A stretch of DNA of 64,000 nt, taken from assembly GCA_031261505.1 (NCBI GenBank), contig JAISJN010000015.1, positions 62,001-126,000 on the forward strand. The letters run 5' to 3'. The notes under the pieces are model-generated. The model saw only the letters and a list, made by a program, of their open reading frames with translations, was not told where the DNA came from and did not search any database. The translations under genes and the position numbers were made by a program. Numbering within the stretch: position 1 is the first letter of the stretch; the number at the start of each line of letters is the position of its first letter. The stretch is from Clostridioides sp. GTDB taxonomy: Bacteria > Bacillota > Clostridia > Peptostreptococcales > Peptostreptococcaceae. Shown piece after piece: positions 1 to 8,731 of this stretch.

Positions 1-981
1 GTAATGGGAATAGAGATAAGCCTTCCTATAAAACAGATGAAATACGACGAAGCCATGAATAAATACGGATCAGATAAACCAGACCTGAGATTTGGATTTG
101 AATTTGTAGACGTATCTGAACTAGTGAAAGACTCGGGATTCAAGGTGTTTGCGGATGCAACTCAACCAGGGAAAAGCGTAAGAGGAATAAATATAAATGG
201 ACAAGCAGATGGATTTACAAGAAAGCAAATAACTCAACTAGAAGAGCACGCAAAGACTTACAGGGCAAAAGGACTTGCTTGGATGAAGGTGACAGATGAG
301 GGTGTAACATCACCGATAGCTAAATTCTTCAATGATGAAGAGTTAAATGCAATACTTGAAAAAATGAACGCAAAATCAGGGGACTTACTTCTATTTGTAG
401 CTGATAAAAACTCAGTAGTGTACGACGCCCTAGGTCAGGTTAGACTAGAGGTAGCAAATAGATTAGGACTTCTAGACAAAGATAAATTTGAATTGGTATG
501 GATAACTGAGTTTCCACTCTTTGAGCAAGACGAAGAAACAGGACATTACTCAGCAGCTCACCACCCATTCACATCACCTCTCGATGAAGATATAGATAGA
601 CTTCACATAGAGGACAAGTCTTCATTAAGAGCAAAGGCTTACGATATAGTCTTAAATGGCTATGAAATCGGCGGAGGTAGCGTTAGAATATCGGATCCAG
701 TAGTTCAGAAGAAGATGTTTGATGTATTAGGATTAGACGACGCAACTGTTGACCAGAGGTTTGGATATTTGATGGAAGCATTTAAATACGGAGTACCACC
801 ACACGCAGGTCTTGCATTTGGTCTTGATAGACTTGTCATGATACTTGCAAAAGTAGACAGTATAAGAGAGGTAATAGCCTTCCCTAAAAATCAAAATGCC
901 ATCTGTCCATTGACAAATGCGCCAAATATAGCAGAGCAAGAGCAATTAGATGAACTAGGATTGGCTTTAAATCTTAAGTAG
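1..981 (+). CDS. aspS: Aspartyl-tRNA synthetase, C-terminal part (5' end outside window)
   Basis: Class II aminoacyl-tRNA synthetase that charges tRNA-Asp in the cytoplasm. The reading frame is open from base 1, so the ATG at 4 is internal and the anticodon-binding N-terminus lies outside the window. Visible family blocks are YGSDKPDLRFG near the beginning (start of the catalytic domain and the bacterial GAD insertion), the aspartate-recognition block around HHPFTSP, GGGSVRI, and class II motif 3 GLAFGLDRLVMIL close to the C-terminus. About 326 residues of a protein that is usually near 590 are present. The gene ends cleanly and is followed by a hairpin. Identification is secure from these motifs; nothing unusual is seen. 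Confidence 0.95.
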   Translation, partial: VMGIEISLPIKQMKYDEAMNKYGSDKPDLRFGFEFVDVSELVKDSGFKVFADATQPGKSVRGININGQADGFTRKQITQLEEHAKTYRAKGLAWMKVTDEGVTSPIAKFFNDEELNAILEKMNAKSGDLLLFVADKNSVVYDALGQVRLEVANRLGLLDKDKFELVWITEFPLFEQDEETGHYSAAHHPFTSPLDEDIDRLHIEDKSSLRAKAYDIVLNGYEIGGGSVRISDPVVQKKMFDVLGLDDATVDQRFGYLMEAFKYGVPPHAGLAFGLDRLVMILAKVDSIREVIAFPKNQNAICPLTNAPNIAEQEQLDELGLALNLK

Positions 982-998
982 ATGATTGGATGAAATTT

Positions 999-1037
999 AG
1001 CTTAGTGGAAATATGTATTTTGAATTTCCATTAAGCT
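999..1037 (+). terminator. Hairpin after aspS
   Basis: A 13-bp stem (AGCTTAGTGGAAA at 999-1011 with its complement at 1025-1037, one G-U pair) encloses a 13-base loop 18 bases after the aspS stop. There is no clear T-run, so it is either a weak terminator or a 3'-end stabilising hairpin. Confidence 0.5.
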
Positions 1038-1090
1038 GATTTATCCATACTAGCCAAAATTTGATGAGCGTTCTGTTGGGAGTTGATTGA

Positions 1091-1384
1091 ATGGAAGAGA
1101 AGAAGTTATCTAAGAGAAATGATAAGGATATGTTGATTAAAAGACTCAACCGTATTGAAGGACAGGTCAAGGGAATTCAGAAGATGGTAGATGAAGACAG
1201 GTATTGTGTGGATTTACTAACTCAGATATCGGCTGTAAGGTCTGCTATCAATAAGGTTGGAACTATCATCCTTGAAAACCATATCAAAGGGTGCGTGACT
1301 AATAGTATACGAAATGGAGACTGTTCTGAGGCTGACGAGACTATTGAGGAATTGATGGATATAATAAATAAGTTTTCCAAGTAA
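1091..1384 (+). CDS. CsoR/RcnR-family metal-sensing transcriptional repressor
   Basis: Small all-helical DNA-binding repressor (97 aa) of the DUF156/CsoR family, which releases promoter DNA on binding Cu(I) or another metal or sulfur ligand. The family core is clear: LIKRLNRIEGQVKGIQKM, then Cys39, His64 and Cys68, the C-H-C ligand set of Cu(I)-type CsoR rather than the Cys-only set of persulfide sensor CstR. No copper ATPase or chaperone lies beside it. The next gene, 22 bases downstream, encodes a RseC-like membrane protein, so the two may be co-transcribed. Copper is the most likely ligand from the residues, but the regulated genes cannot be named from this window. Confidence 0.85.
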   Translation: MEEKKLSKRNDKDMLIKRLNRIEGQVKGIQKMVDEDRYCVDLLTQISAVRSAINKVGTIILENHIKGCVTNSIRNGDCSEADETIEELMDIINKFSK

Positions 1385-1405
1385 AATTCCATTGGAGGTG
1401 GTTGT

Positions 1406-1843
1406 TTGAACGAGAGTGGAGTAATTATTGAAATAATAGATGAAAAAACTGCAAAGGTGCAGATGCAACAGCATTCTGCCTGTGCTAACTGTGGTAAATG
1501 TCAGAAGGTCTCTTCTGAGAGCAAGGATATAGTAGTTGAGGTGGACAATAGCTACGGTGCGAAGGTCGGTGACCGAGTTGAGATAAGCATGTCAAATGTC
1601 AACGTTATCAAGGCTACTGCCATAGTCTATACGATTCCTCTCATTACGCTTTTAGTAGGTACTATTGGGACTTCTTACTTGCTTAAGGTCATGGGTATAG
1701 CTGATAATAGCGAGCTTATAAGTGCATTTGTAGGATTGCTTCTGACAGCGATTGCTTATCTATGTATTAAGAAAAACGATAGGAGATTTAGGGATAGTAG
1801 AAACTACATACCAGTAGTTACAAGAATATTATTAGATCTTTAA
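1406..1843 (+). CDS. RseC/SoxR-reducing-system-like membrane protein
   Basis: A 145-aa protein of the RseC/MucC (SoxR-reducing) family. It has a small N-terminal domain with a tight Cys26-x2-Cys29-x2-Cys32 cluster (ACANCGKC), followed by two predicted membrane helices (about residues 70-95 and 103-122) and a basic C-terminus. Family members accompany Rnf complexes or redox-sensing systems; the Cys cluster suggests a redox or iron-sulfur role. The start is TTG at 1406, supported by GGAGGTG at 1394-1400. It lies 22 bases after the CsoR-like gene and before a strong terminator. No rnf genes are visible, so the partner is unknown. Confidence 0.7.
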   Translation: MNESGVIIEIIDEKTAKVQMQQHSACANCGKCQKVSSESKDIVVEVDNSYGAKVGDRVEISMSNVNVIKATAIVYTIPLITLLVGTIGTSYLLKVMGIADNSELISAFVGLLLTAIAYLCIKKNDRRFRDSRNYIPVVTRILLDL

Positions 1844-1869
1844 TAGAGGGTAAGCCTCAATTAAATAAG

Positions 1870-1910
1870 AAGATGTCCCTCAATAAAATATATGGGGGAC
1901 ATCTTTCTAA
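1870..1910 (+). terminator. Intrinsic terminator, GATGTCCC type, between convergent genes
   Basis: Stem AAGATGTCCCT with GGGGGACATCTTT (1870-1906) between the RseC-like gene and the convergent MFS gene, so it can serve both strands. It is one of several terminators here with the same GATGYCCC core. Confidence 0.85.
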
Positions 1911-1942
1911 ATTTAAATCACTTTAAATTATGTTTAATTCTA

Positions 1943-3442
1943 TCAAATCTCTTGATTTAAAAGAGAAGAATTTGAATTTATTTCTATGTTTACATCTAAC
2001 TTAATTTTTTTAGAAGTAGGTTCATCAATCGTATTGGCGTCCTTGTTTGACTTGACGTCTTTGATTTTTGCGACTACCATGACAAGGGCTACGACTGCAA
2101 TAGCTATACTTATATAGAATGTCCAGTGAATACCGTCAAGAGCAGCGTTTAACTGCATAACCCTATTAGACGGATCTACGCTGTGTGAAATCGAATCCTT
2201 TGTTACATATGTCATAACTGAAATCAATATGGCTACACACATTGTCGAGGCAACCTGTCTCAAGGTATTTCCGAGTGCATTACCGTGATTCAACTTATCA
2301 TTTGGCAAGTTGGATATCGACCATGAGTTGATTGGCGTACTTGCTAAGGTCAATCCAACTGAGCGCAATGAGTACAAGGCGACAACTGTGATGACAAGTG
2401 TTTTCAAACTGTAAAATGCCATTCCGATAGTACTAAAGGTGATGAATACAAGTCCAATGATTGAAATGAATCTAGCACCGAATTTATCGAATAATTTACC
2501 AGCACAAAGACAGGCAAAGGCTCCTAGAATTGCACCAGGCATCATTGTGAAACCAGAAATTGTAGCTGACATACCGCGGACATTTTGTAGATAAAGTGGA
2601 ATCATGATTGCAGCAGCAGCGAGTGAAGACTGCACTAGCATAGATATGATAGTACCAGTTGCAAATTGCTTGTCTTTTAAGACTCCTATTTCAAGGAATG
2701 GCTTGTCCATATGTAATTGGCGGTGTGAAAATACCCCAAGGACAACTACGCCAACCACTATAAGTGTTATTGCGAGTACTAATACATCTGTATTTCCGAT
2801 TTCTGAAAATCCGTATAATAGCGAGAACAACCCAAAAGATGATAGTAGAACAGATGGGATATCTAATTTCACGTCCTTTATTTCGCCGAAATTATCGAGT
2901 GTAAATGCAGCAAATAACATGATAATTGCACTCAAGGCAGCCATTACCAAAAACATCGCACGCCAACCTATACCGTCTGTCATAAAGCCAGATATAGTAG
3001 GTCCAATAGCAGGTGCAAACATGATTATCAATCCGTGTAGGCCCATGGCGTATCCACGTTTATCTTTTGGAAAGACAAGTAGTAGAATGGTCATTGACAT
3101 AGGGAGCATCAAACCAGAAGTAATTGCTTGTAAGAAACGACCTGTCAGTAGTATAGAAAAATTAGGACTCCATGCCCCAAGTAAGGAGCCTAGGAAAAAT
3201 ATGATAAAACTTCCGATAAATAATTTTCTTGTAGAATACTTATCCATTAAAAAGGCAGATAATGCCACGATGATTGCGTTGACTAAGGTAAATCCTGATG
3301 ATAACCATTGTGCTGTAGATGCAGATACGTGTAAATCCTTCATCACGCTTGGTAGAGCTGGATTCATAGTCGTCTGATTTAGAACTGCTAAGAAGGCACC
3401 TAGTATTAGTACGGTGATAGTTACTTTATTTTTTTTTGTCAT
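1943..3442 (-). CDS. MFS drug:H+ antiporter, DHA2 (14-TM, EmrB/QacA/LmrB-like)
   Basis: Proton-driven multidrug efflux pump in the cytoplasmic membrane (499 aa). The N-terminal segment LGAFLAVLNQTTMNPALPSV is the characteristic DHA2 TM1 motif D region (usually LD in place of LN), DKYSTRKLF is the TM2-3 loop motif A, and about 14 hydrophobic segments follow before a charged C-terminal tail. It is preceded by a MarR gene whose end overlaps this start by 17 bases (3426-3442), so the two are co-transcribed and the regulator probably controls the pump. The start is supported by AAGGAG upstream. The substrate cannot be read from sequence; LmrB-like antibiotic efflux is the nearest family description. 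Confidence 0.85.
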   Translation of the reverse strand: MTKKNKVTITVLILGAFLAVLNQTTMNPALPSVMKDLHVSASTAQWLSSGFTLVNAIIVALSAFLMDKYSTRKLFIGSFIIFFLGSLLGAWSPNFSILLTGRFLQAITSGLMLPMSMTILLLVFPKDKRGYAMGLHGLIIMFAPAIGPTISGFMTDGIGWRAMFLVMAALSAIIMLFAAFTLDNFGEIKDVKLDIPSVLLSSFGLFSLLYGFSEIGNTDVLVLAITLIVVGVVVLGVFSHRQLHMDKPFLEIGVLKDKQFATGTIISMLVQSSLAAAAIMIPLYLQNVRGMSATISGFTMMPGAILGAFACLCAGKLFDKFGARFISIIGLVFITFSTIGMAFYSLKTLVITVVALYSLRSVGLTLASTPINSWSISNLPNDKLNHGNALGNTLRQVASTMCVAILISVMTYVTKDSISHSVDPSNRVMQLNAALDGIHWTFYISIAIAVVALVMVVAKIKDVKSNKDANTIDEPTSKKIKLDVNIEINSNSSLLNQEI

Positions 3443-3875
3443 TTAGTTCTCCTTCTGAAATTTGTATGTATTTTTTTAGTAATTCGATAAAGTTCATGGA
3501 ATCTTCTTCGCCCATTTTTTCGAAACTCTCTGCAATATTGACTGTGATAGAAGATAGTCGCTCCTTAGCGATCATTTCTCCAAGAGGTGTAATCGTTATA
3601 ATTTTTTTTCTCTTATCTATTTTATCAATGGAGTGAGTGACTAGCCCCTTTTCCATCAAAGTCTTCAACAGAGCAGCGATTCTCGCAGTGCTCGCGCCTA
3701 GCTTTGACGCTAAAAAAGTAGGTGTAGCGCATCCGTCATTTTCTATCAAAGTTCTAAGCACAAAGGTCTCGCCCTTTGAAAATTGATAGAGAAAATTCAT
3801 TGTCGCCTTTGGTTTTCGGAATTCAGGTACAATTGTTTTTAAGAAATCTTGAGCGATCTTGTCAAATTTTTTCAT
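3426..3875 (-). CDS. MarR-family transcriptional regulator of the adjacent efflux pump
   Basis: A 149-aa winged-helix regulator of the MarR family. The recognition region TPTFLASKLGASTARIAALLKTLMEKGLVTHSIDKIDKR shows the typical helix-turn-helix followed by a charged wing, and the C-terminal helix would form the dimer interface. The start has GGAGGTAT upstream. It is first in an operon with the DHA2 efflux pump, overlapping it by 17 bases, the usual autoregulated MarR/pump arrangement. On the other side lie remnants of a two-component system, which suggests a deletion event next to this promoter. The ligand is unknown. Confidence 0.85.
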   Translation of the reverse strand: MKKFDKIAQDFLKTIVPEFRKPKATMNFLYQFSKGETFVLRTLIENDGCATPTFLASKLGASTARIAALLKTLMEKGLVTHSIDKIDKRKKIITITPLGEMIAKERLSSITVNIAESFEKMGEEDSMNFIELLKKYIQISEGELNDKKK

Positions 3876-3924
3876 CTGATACCTCCATTAAATTACCTAA
3901 CACTATTAACTATTAAACCATAAA

Positions 3925-4122
3925 TTGAAGAATTATGCAAGGATAAATAGGATATTCAACAAGAGAGAAGATGAAAACATTATCAAATGCAAAAATGTGG
4001 TGCTGGAGAGGGATAAGGCAAATGATAATACCTTGACAGTTTACATAAAGAGGATAAGAGGAAAGCTTGGAGACGACTGTGTGATAAAAACAGTAAAGGG
4101 AATTGGATACATGGTAGAATAG
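3925..4122 (+). pseudogene. Remnant of an OmpR-type response regulator
   Basis: Only the end of a response regulator survives. The receiver domain is missing. The segment ENIIKCKNVVLERDKA (normally the first strands of the winged-helix domain) is joined directly to NDNTLTVYIKRIRGKLGDD...IKTVKGIGYMVE, the recognition helix and wing. Compared with intact OmpR-family proteins, about 50-60 residues between these two blocks are absent, so an in-frame internal deletion is inferred. There is no ribosome site before the first possible start (TTG, 3925). It is followed after 5 bases by a damaged histidine kinase, so this was a two-component operon. Confidence 0.7.
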
Positions 4123-4127
4123 AGGGG

Positions 4128-4635
4128 GTGTATATTTATTTTGACTCAAAAAAGGAGAAGAAACTTGCAGAGATAACGAGTTACATAAAGGATTTAAACA
4201 GAGGAAATTACTCGTTGTATATTGAGGACAATGGAGAGGAAGAATTGTCGATTCTAAGAAATGAAATTTATAAGATAACCGTAATGCTTAGGGAGGATGC
4301 TGAAAATTCTATCAGGGATAGGAAGTGGCAGAACGAAGCGATTACAAATATCGTGAAGAACTGTGTAGAGCATTCATTCGATGGAGGTGTTGTATACTTA
4401 TCATATGAGAAAAATAAATTTTACACTAAGGATAAGAGATGAGGGTGAAGGATTGGACAAGGAGGACGCAAGGCATATATTTGAGAGATTTTACAAGGGT
4501 AAAAATTCAAGCGACAATAGTTTCGGAATTGGTCTTGCCCTGTCAAATGCGATTATCACAAAGCAAAATGGTTATATCGAAGTTGAATTAGAACTTGGAG
4601 TTGGGAGTCGTTTTGTAATTAAATACATGAAGTAG
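4128..4635 (+). pseudogene. Remnant of a sensor histidine kinase (deleted and frameshifted)
   Basis: A HAMP-like linker segment (EITSYIKDLNRGNYSL) runs straight into RKWQNEAITNIVKNCVEHS, the N-box of the kinase ATPase domain. The whole dimerisation/His-phosphorylation domain is missing. The frame is then broken near 4425-4435: the first frame ends at 4442, while the continuation IRDEGEGLDKEDARHIFERFYKGKNSSDN SFGIGLALSNAII (F and G boxes) is in another frame ending at 4635. With the preceding response-regulator fragment this is a decayed two-component system. The type resembles bacitracin/VncS-like sensors, but the missing sensor domain prevents naming it. Confidence 0.75.
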
Positions 4636-4794
4636 GGCGTCATTTATCTCAGAAGGTAGGGGCTAGGGAAGAAGAGGATAAGGGGGATAAATTCACAATA
4701 AAATTATTTCTGGGAATTATTGAAAAATGATTTGTGTGCGAGTATTATTAAAGTATGTAGGAAATCAACCAATTATTGTGAAGGGGAGGATTGA

Positions 4795-6117
4795 ATGGAA
4801 AAACAACAACGTCACACAATTATTTTATTTATAATAATTGTCTTAGTGTCATTGGGGTATGTGGCAGTGCAGAAATATTATATAGAAAAAGACATAGAGA
4901 TAGTAGATGAAAAAATAAAGGAAAAATCAAACGTTTCATTTCTAAATACGAATAGCAAAACTTGGAATTCAGACATAAAAAAACTAAAGCAAGACGCTAT
5001 TTTTTTGGACAATGTAGAATTGCAGATTAGGATTCAAGAATTATTGGCAAGTCTTGGACAATATAATACAGAACTTAGATACAGTGTAAATGAAGATGAC
5101 AATAGCGAAAAAAGATACTCACAAGATATGCATGTATATCCGATATCTCTTAAGTGGATAGGAGATGACCTGCTGATTGAATCCGCGGCTTATGAATACA
5201 AAGATATCGTTGGAAGCCGATTGACAGAAATAAATAATATGAAAATCGAAGATGTTATATCTAAGATAAGCAAATTGGTATCCTATGAAAATAAGGCTGG
5301 TTTGAGGTATAGGGCGTTAGAGTATATGACTGTATACGAGTATTTAAGATATTATCAGGTGATAGACATAGATGAAATTGAGATAAAAATCAAGGATAGG
5401 TATGGAGAAGTAAGAACTAGACGGATAAATCCGATAAGGGCATATAGCTTTATAGATTTAGAGGATAAAAACAAACTCTATAAAATGACTATTCCAAATT
5501 CAAAAAACAAATCTATTCCATTTAAGAGGGGTGAGAAGGTTTTTGATGATTACGAGTACACATATGTTAAAAATAAAATTCTATATATTAAGATAAAAAG
5601 TTTACTCGACGATGGTTATTTGAAATTTGATGAAAGTTTAAATGAACTCTTGAAGTACAAGAATGGTGAAATAGATAAGGTTGTACTCGATCTTAGAGAT
5701 AGTCATGGAGGGAAGTACAGTTTTGCTAATCGTATTGTAGACACCTTAAAGGTTGGTACAGGAGATAAAAATATAAAATACTATGTATTAATAAATGGAG
5801 GAACGTATTCAAGCTCAATAGATTTAGCATTTTTGGCAAATAAGGATTTGAAGGCTAAGGTAATAGGAGGGGATATTACAGCGTCTCCTGTATCATCGGG
5901 AGAGGTAAAGGCAGCGAAATTGAGTGAATTGGATTGCCTAATTCGATATTGTACCAGGTTGTACGATCAAGCTGAATTAGGAGATGTCCAAAATAAAAAA
6001 TCCAGTATTATACTATCTGGAAATACTTTAAAAACAAGGTTGTATCTAAAACAGAAATACAATAATTATATAAGAGGGATTGACGATTTTTACGAATATG
6101 TCGTAAACGATAATTAA
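4795..6117 (+). CDS. Membrane-anchored S41 (C-terminal processing) peptidase homologue
   Basis: A 440-aa protein with one N-terminal membrane anchor (about residues 8-25) and a large extracytoplasmic region. The C-terminal third matches the S41 peptidase fold: IDKVVLDLRDSHGGKYSFANRIVD, then VLINGGTYSSSIDLAFLANKDLKAKVIGGD, where the Ser in TYSSS is the nucleophile position. The segment after IGG that is usually EPTGGKPN is TASPVSSG here, so the family Lys/Gly-rich part is not conserved and activity is uncertain. No PDZ domain is obvious. A truncated relative with the same C-terminus (YIRGIDDFYEYV-NDN) lies at 44501-44770. The ribosome site GGGGAGG precedes the ATG. The function is unknown; a degraded or specialised protease is likely. 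Confidence 0.65.
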   Translation: MEKQQRHTIILFIIIVLVSLGYVAVQKYYIEKDIEIVDEKIKEKSNVSFLNTNSKTWNSDIKKLKQDAIFLDNVELQIRIQELLASLGQYNTELRYSVNEDDNSEKRYSQDMHVYPISLKWIGDDLLIESAAYEYKDIVGSRLTEINNMKIEDVISKISKLVSYENKAGLRYRALEYMTVYEYLRYYQVIDIDEIEIKIKDRYGEVRTRRINPIRAYSFIDLEDKNKLYKMTIPNSKNKSIPFKRGEKVFDDYEYTYVKNKILYIKIKSLLDDGYLKFDESLNELLKYKNGEIDKVVLDLRDSHGGKYSFANRIVDTLKVGTGDKNIKYYVLINGGTYSSSIDLAFLANKDLKAKVIGGDITASPVSSGEVKAAKLSELDCLIRYCTRLYDQAELGDVQNKKSSIILSGNTLKTRLYLKQKYNNYIRGIDDFYEYVVNDN

Positions 6118-6123
6118 CATAAA

Positions 6124-6172
6124 AGATGCCCCTAGGCTGATATATTGTATACAGGGTAGGGGCATCTCGATA
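6124..6172 (+). terminator. Bidirectional hairpin between convergent genes
   Basis: Stem AGATGCCCCTA (6124-6134) pairs with TAGGGGCATCT (6157-6167) between the S41-like gene and the convergent ABC binding-protein gene. It has the same GATGYCCC core as other terminators in the window. Confidence 0.75.
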
Positions 6173-6267
6173 TATTATTACCTAATTAAGTTAATTGCTT
6201 ACTCATATAACTATAGTAACTAAATTAGCAATTTACATACGTGATTATCTTGTGAAACTAGTTTAAA

Positions 6268-7146
6268 TTACTTAACTTCTCCACCTTCGACTACTACGCT
6301 TTCGGGATCAACGGTATTGCCGTACACAGGACGAAGAGTAGCTTCGTAATCAGCGTGGAAGAATTTTTCATTGCCTAGAGTTTTGATTTCACTGTTTAAC
6401 CAGTCTAGTAACTCAGTGTTTCCCTTGTGAACGGCTGGTGCTATCGTATCGAGACTTCCAAGAGAAGCTATAGCAGTTGTGAATCCTTTGTTTTGAGTTG
6501 CCCATGCAAATAATAGGGTGTTGTCATGAGCTAGAGCAGCTCCCCTTTTGTCGAGAAGTGCGTTGAAAGCTTCGGTGTTCTCATCGTATTTTAAAAGTTC
6601 TAAGTCAGGGTATTTTTCTGTGAAGTATGTTTCAGCAGTTGTACCCTTATTTACTATGAGTTTTTTACCCTTTAACTGTCCTATATCTGTTATAGGTGCT
6701 CCATCAGGTGATACTACGCCGAGAGCAACCTTCATGTAAGGTAGTGCGAAGTCTACTTTTTCTTTTCTTTCATCAGTAACAGTGAAGTTGGCTAGTATGA
6801 TATCGACTTTATTTGTTTCTAGGAATTCAACGCGGCTGGCAGCTTCAACGGTTACGAACTCAACTGCATTTTCATCACCTAGTAGATCTTTTGCTATCCT
6901 CTTTCCAAGGTATACATCGTAGCCAGCGTATTTTCCGTTTTCGTCGATGTATCCGAATGGAGCTTTGTCGCTAAAAACGCCTATTTTAATCTTGCCATTT
7001 TTCTTTATAGTCTCTATTGCTGATTTCTTGTCAGCGCTCTTATCTTCTTTATTTGAGCTTGAGCAACCGCCCAAAACTCCAGCGACTAAAACCATCGCAA
7101 GCATCATTACAATTAAAAATTTCCCCTTTACAGTTCCCTTTTTCAT
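6268..7146 (-). CDS. Polar amino-acid ABC transporter, substrate-binding lipoprotein
   Basis: Family 3 periplasmic-binding-type lipoprotein (292 aa) that captures an amino acid for the adjacent permeases. It has a lipoprotein signal with lipobox VLGGC (Cys28), then the family 3 features: IKIGVFSDKAPFGYIDENGKYAGYDV, VEFVTVEAASRVEFLETNKVDI, and DERKEKVDFALPYMKV. The chosen start (7146) has GGGGGT about 8 bases upstream; a further ATG at 7161 contains that ribosome site and is less likely. It is last in a four-gene minus-strand operon, 160 bases after the ATPase gene. The ligand is probably a glutamate, glutamine, aspartate or cystine-type compound; the sequence does not decide. Confidence 0.85.
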   Translation of the reverse strand: MKKGTVKGKFLIVMMLAMVLVAGVLGGCSSSNKEDKSADKKSAIETIKKNGKIKIGVFSDKAPFGYIDENGKYAGYDVYLGKRIAKDLLGDENAVEFVTVEAASRVEFLETNKVDIILANFTVTDERKEKVDFALPYMKVALGVVSPDGAPITDIGQLKGKKLIVNKGTTAETYFTEKYPDLELLKYDENTEAFNALLDKRGAALAHDNTLLFAWATQNKGFTTAIASLGSLDTIAPAVHKGNTELLDWLNSEIKTLGNEKFFHADYEATLRPVYGNTVDPESVVVEGGEVK

Positions 7147-7306
7147 ATATATTACCCCCATTCGAAATTTTGGTTTTGAATATTTTTAAATCGGATTTAG
7201 CAATCTTTAATTCCTCTGTATATCCACTGTGTTTTGATATAGCTAATGTTTATCTAGTTTAGATGTATTTCAATCACGCTAGTGCATTTGATAGTTCTAA
7301 GGTATT

Positions 7307-8038
7307 TTAATACTTAAAGATATTTAAAAATTTACTAGCTCTTTCAGTCTTTGGATTCTCGAAAAATTCATCTGGCGTGTTTTCCTCAACGATATGTCCG
7401 TCGTCGATGAAGATTATCCTATCGGCAACCGATTGTGCAAACTTCATCTCGTGGGTTACAATAGCCATTGTCATACCCGAGTTAGCTAGCTCTAGGATTA
7501 CATCTAGCACCTCCCTCACCATCTCTGGATCTAGGGCGGCAGTGACCTCGTCAAACAGTATTATCTCTGGATTCATGCAAAGAGCCCTTACAATTGCAAC
7601 CCTTTGTTTTTGGCCACCGGATAGCTGTCTGGGATAGGAGTCGATCTTGTCGCCTAGGCCGACCCTCTTTAACAAGGTTTCAGCCTGTTCACGAACTTCC
7701 TCTCGGTTTCTCTTTTGTGATTTAGTAGGTCCAAGCATGACATTGTCTATCACGGACATATGTGGGAATAGTTCGTAGCTTTGAAAAACCATTCCTACCT
7801 TTTGTCTGATTATATGCCAAGGTGTTTCGCTGGTGTTTACTGTCTGACCGTTTAGCCTTATAGTTCCAGCTTGAAATTCTTCTAGCCCGTTGATACAGCG
7901 AAGTAGGGTGCTTTTTCCACAGCCCGAGGGACCGAGTATAACCACGACCTCTCCCCTTTGTATTTCAAGTGAGATTCCCTTTAGAACCTCGTTGTCTCCA
8001 AAACTTTTCTTTAGTCCATTGATTTCTAAAACTCCCAT
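7307..8038 (-). CDS. Polar amino-acid ABC transporter, ATP-binding protein (GlnQ/HisP type)
   Basis: ATPase (243 aa) that powers the adjacent permease pair. Walker A GPSGCGKST is at residues 36-44, the Q-loop lies in VGMVFQSYELFPHMSV, the signature LSGGQKQR at about 139, Walker B IILFDEVTAALD at about 160 (the usual DEPTSALD reads DEVTAALD), and the switch His in VTHEM. Length and motifs are standard for the amino-acid subfamily. It is third in the operon, 15 bases after the second permease, with a start at ATG preceded by GGAGGGG. The Pro-to-Val change in the DEP motif is seen in this subfamily and is not evidence of inactivity. Confidence 0.9.
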   Translation of the reverse strand: MGVLEINGLKKSFGDNEVLKGISLEIQRGEVVVILGPSGCGKSTLLRCINGLEEFQAGTIRLNGQTVNTSETPWHIIRQKVGMVFQSYELFPHMSVIDNVMLGPTKSQKRNREEVREQAETLLKRVGLGDKIDSYPRQLSGGQKQRVAIVRALCMNPEIILFDEVTAALDPEMVREVLDVILELANSGMTMAIVTHEMKFAQSVADRIIFIDDGHIVEENTPDEFFENPKTERASKFLNIFKY

Positions 8039-8053
8039 GTTACCCCTCCTATT

Positions 8054-8731
8054 CTAATCAGCCCATTTCATTTCCAATCTCTTTGATACAAGTGAAACTG
8101 GAAAACATATAGTGAAATAAAGTAGAGCTATCCAGCCGTATACCCACAGAGGAGCTTGCGGATTCGATAGAATAGATGACTCGATTATTTGCTGTCCTAC
8201 CTTAAGTACTTCCACAACACCTATCAATACAACTAGCGAAGTCGTCTTTATCATTCTAGTCGATAGGTTTATTGCTGCTGGCAGCATTCGTCTCACTGCC
8301 TGAGGTATTACTATATGGTAGTAAATTTGATTCCTCGTAAGCCCAATCGCCATACCGCTTTCAAGTTGGTGTTTTGGAATCGATGTAATTGCACCCCTTA
8401 CAATATCGCCCATTTCAGCAGTTCCCCACATTGAGAAGACCACTATAGATATAATAAATGAGTCTATGTGTATTCCTATTAGCTTTGTCACTCCAAAGTA
8501 GAATATGAACAACCATACAAGTATGGGGATGATTCTAATAGCCTCTAGATAGATTCTACATACGGCTCTAATGAGTTTGTTTTTACTAGTCATTATAATT
8601 CCTAATATTATTCCTGCAATCATGGAGATAATTACAGATATAATAGCTATTTCAACGGTTACAAGCAGACCGCTAAATATTCTTTCCATGTTGTTTCCCC
8701 TAAATAGCACTTCATACCCCGTACCCAGCAT
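8054..8731 (-). CDS. Polar amino-acid ABC transporter permease (second)
   Basis: Integral membrane permease (225 aa) of the HisMQ/GlnP family with an EAA-type loop, SGMAIGLTRNQIYYHIVIPQAVRRMLP, that docks to the ATPase. About five membrane helices are visible. Its start overlaps the end of the first permease gene by 20 bases (8712-8731), indicating translational coupling, and it is followed closely by the ATPase gene. The two permeases share the sequence ESGM-(A/S)-GLTR and would form a heterodimeric channel. Substrate specificity cannot be deduced. Confidence 0.88.
   Translation of the reverse strand: MLGTGYEVLFRGNNMERIFSGLLVTVEIAIISVIISMIAGIILGIIMTSKNKLIRAVCRIYLEAIRIIPILVWLFIFYFGVTKLIGIHIDSFIISIVVFSMWGTAEMGDIVRGAITSIPKHQLESGMAIGLTRNQIYYHIVIPQAVRRMLPAAINLSTRMIKTTSLVVLIGVVEVLKVGQQIIESSILSNPQAPLWVYGWIALLYFTICFPVSLVSKRLEMKWAD

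Noticed and set aside
51-945. Opposite-strand and other-frame open stretches within aspS and other genes (for example 733-945 minus, 2604-3377 plus, 31541-32119 minus)
   Set aside because: They overlap well-supported genes, have no ribosome sites and no family motifs, and their composition is that of a reading-frame shadow.
1091-1384. Persulfide sensor CstR instead of CsoR
   Set aside because: His64 is present between the two ligand cysteines, which is the metal-binding C-H-C pattern.
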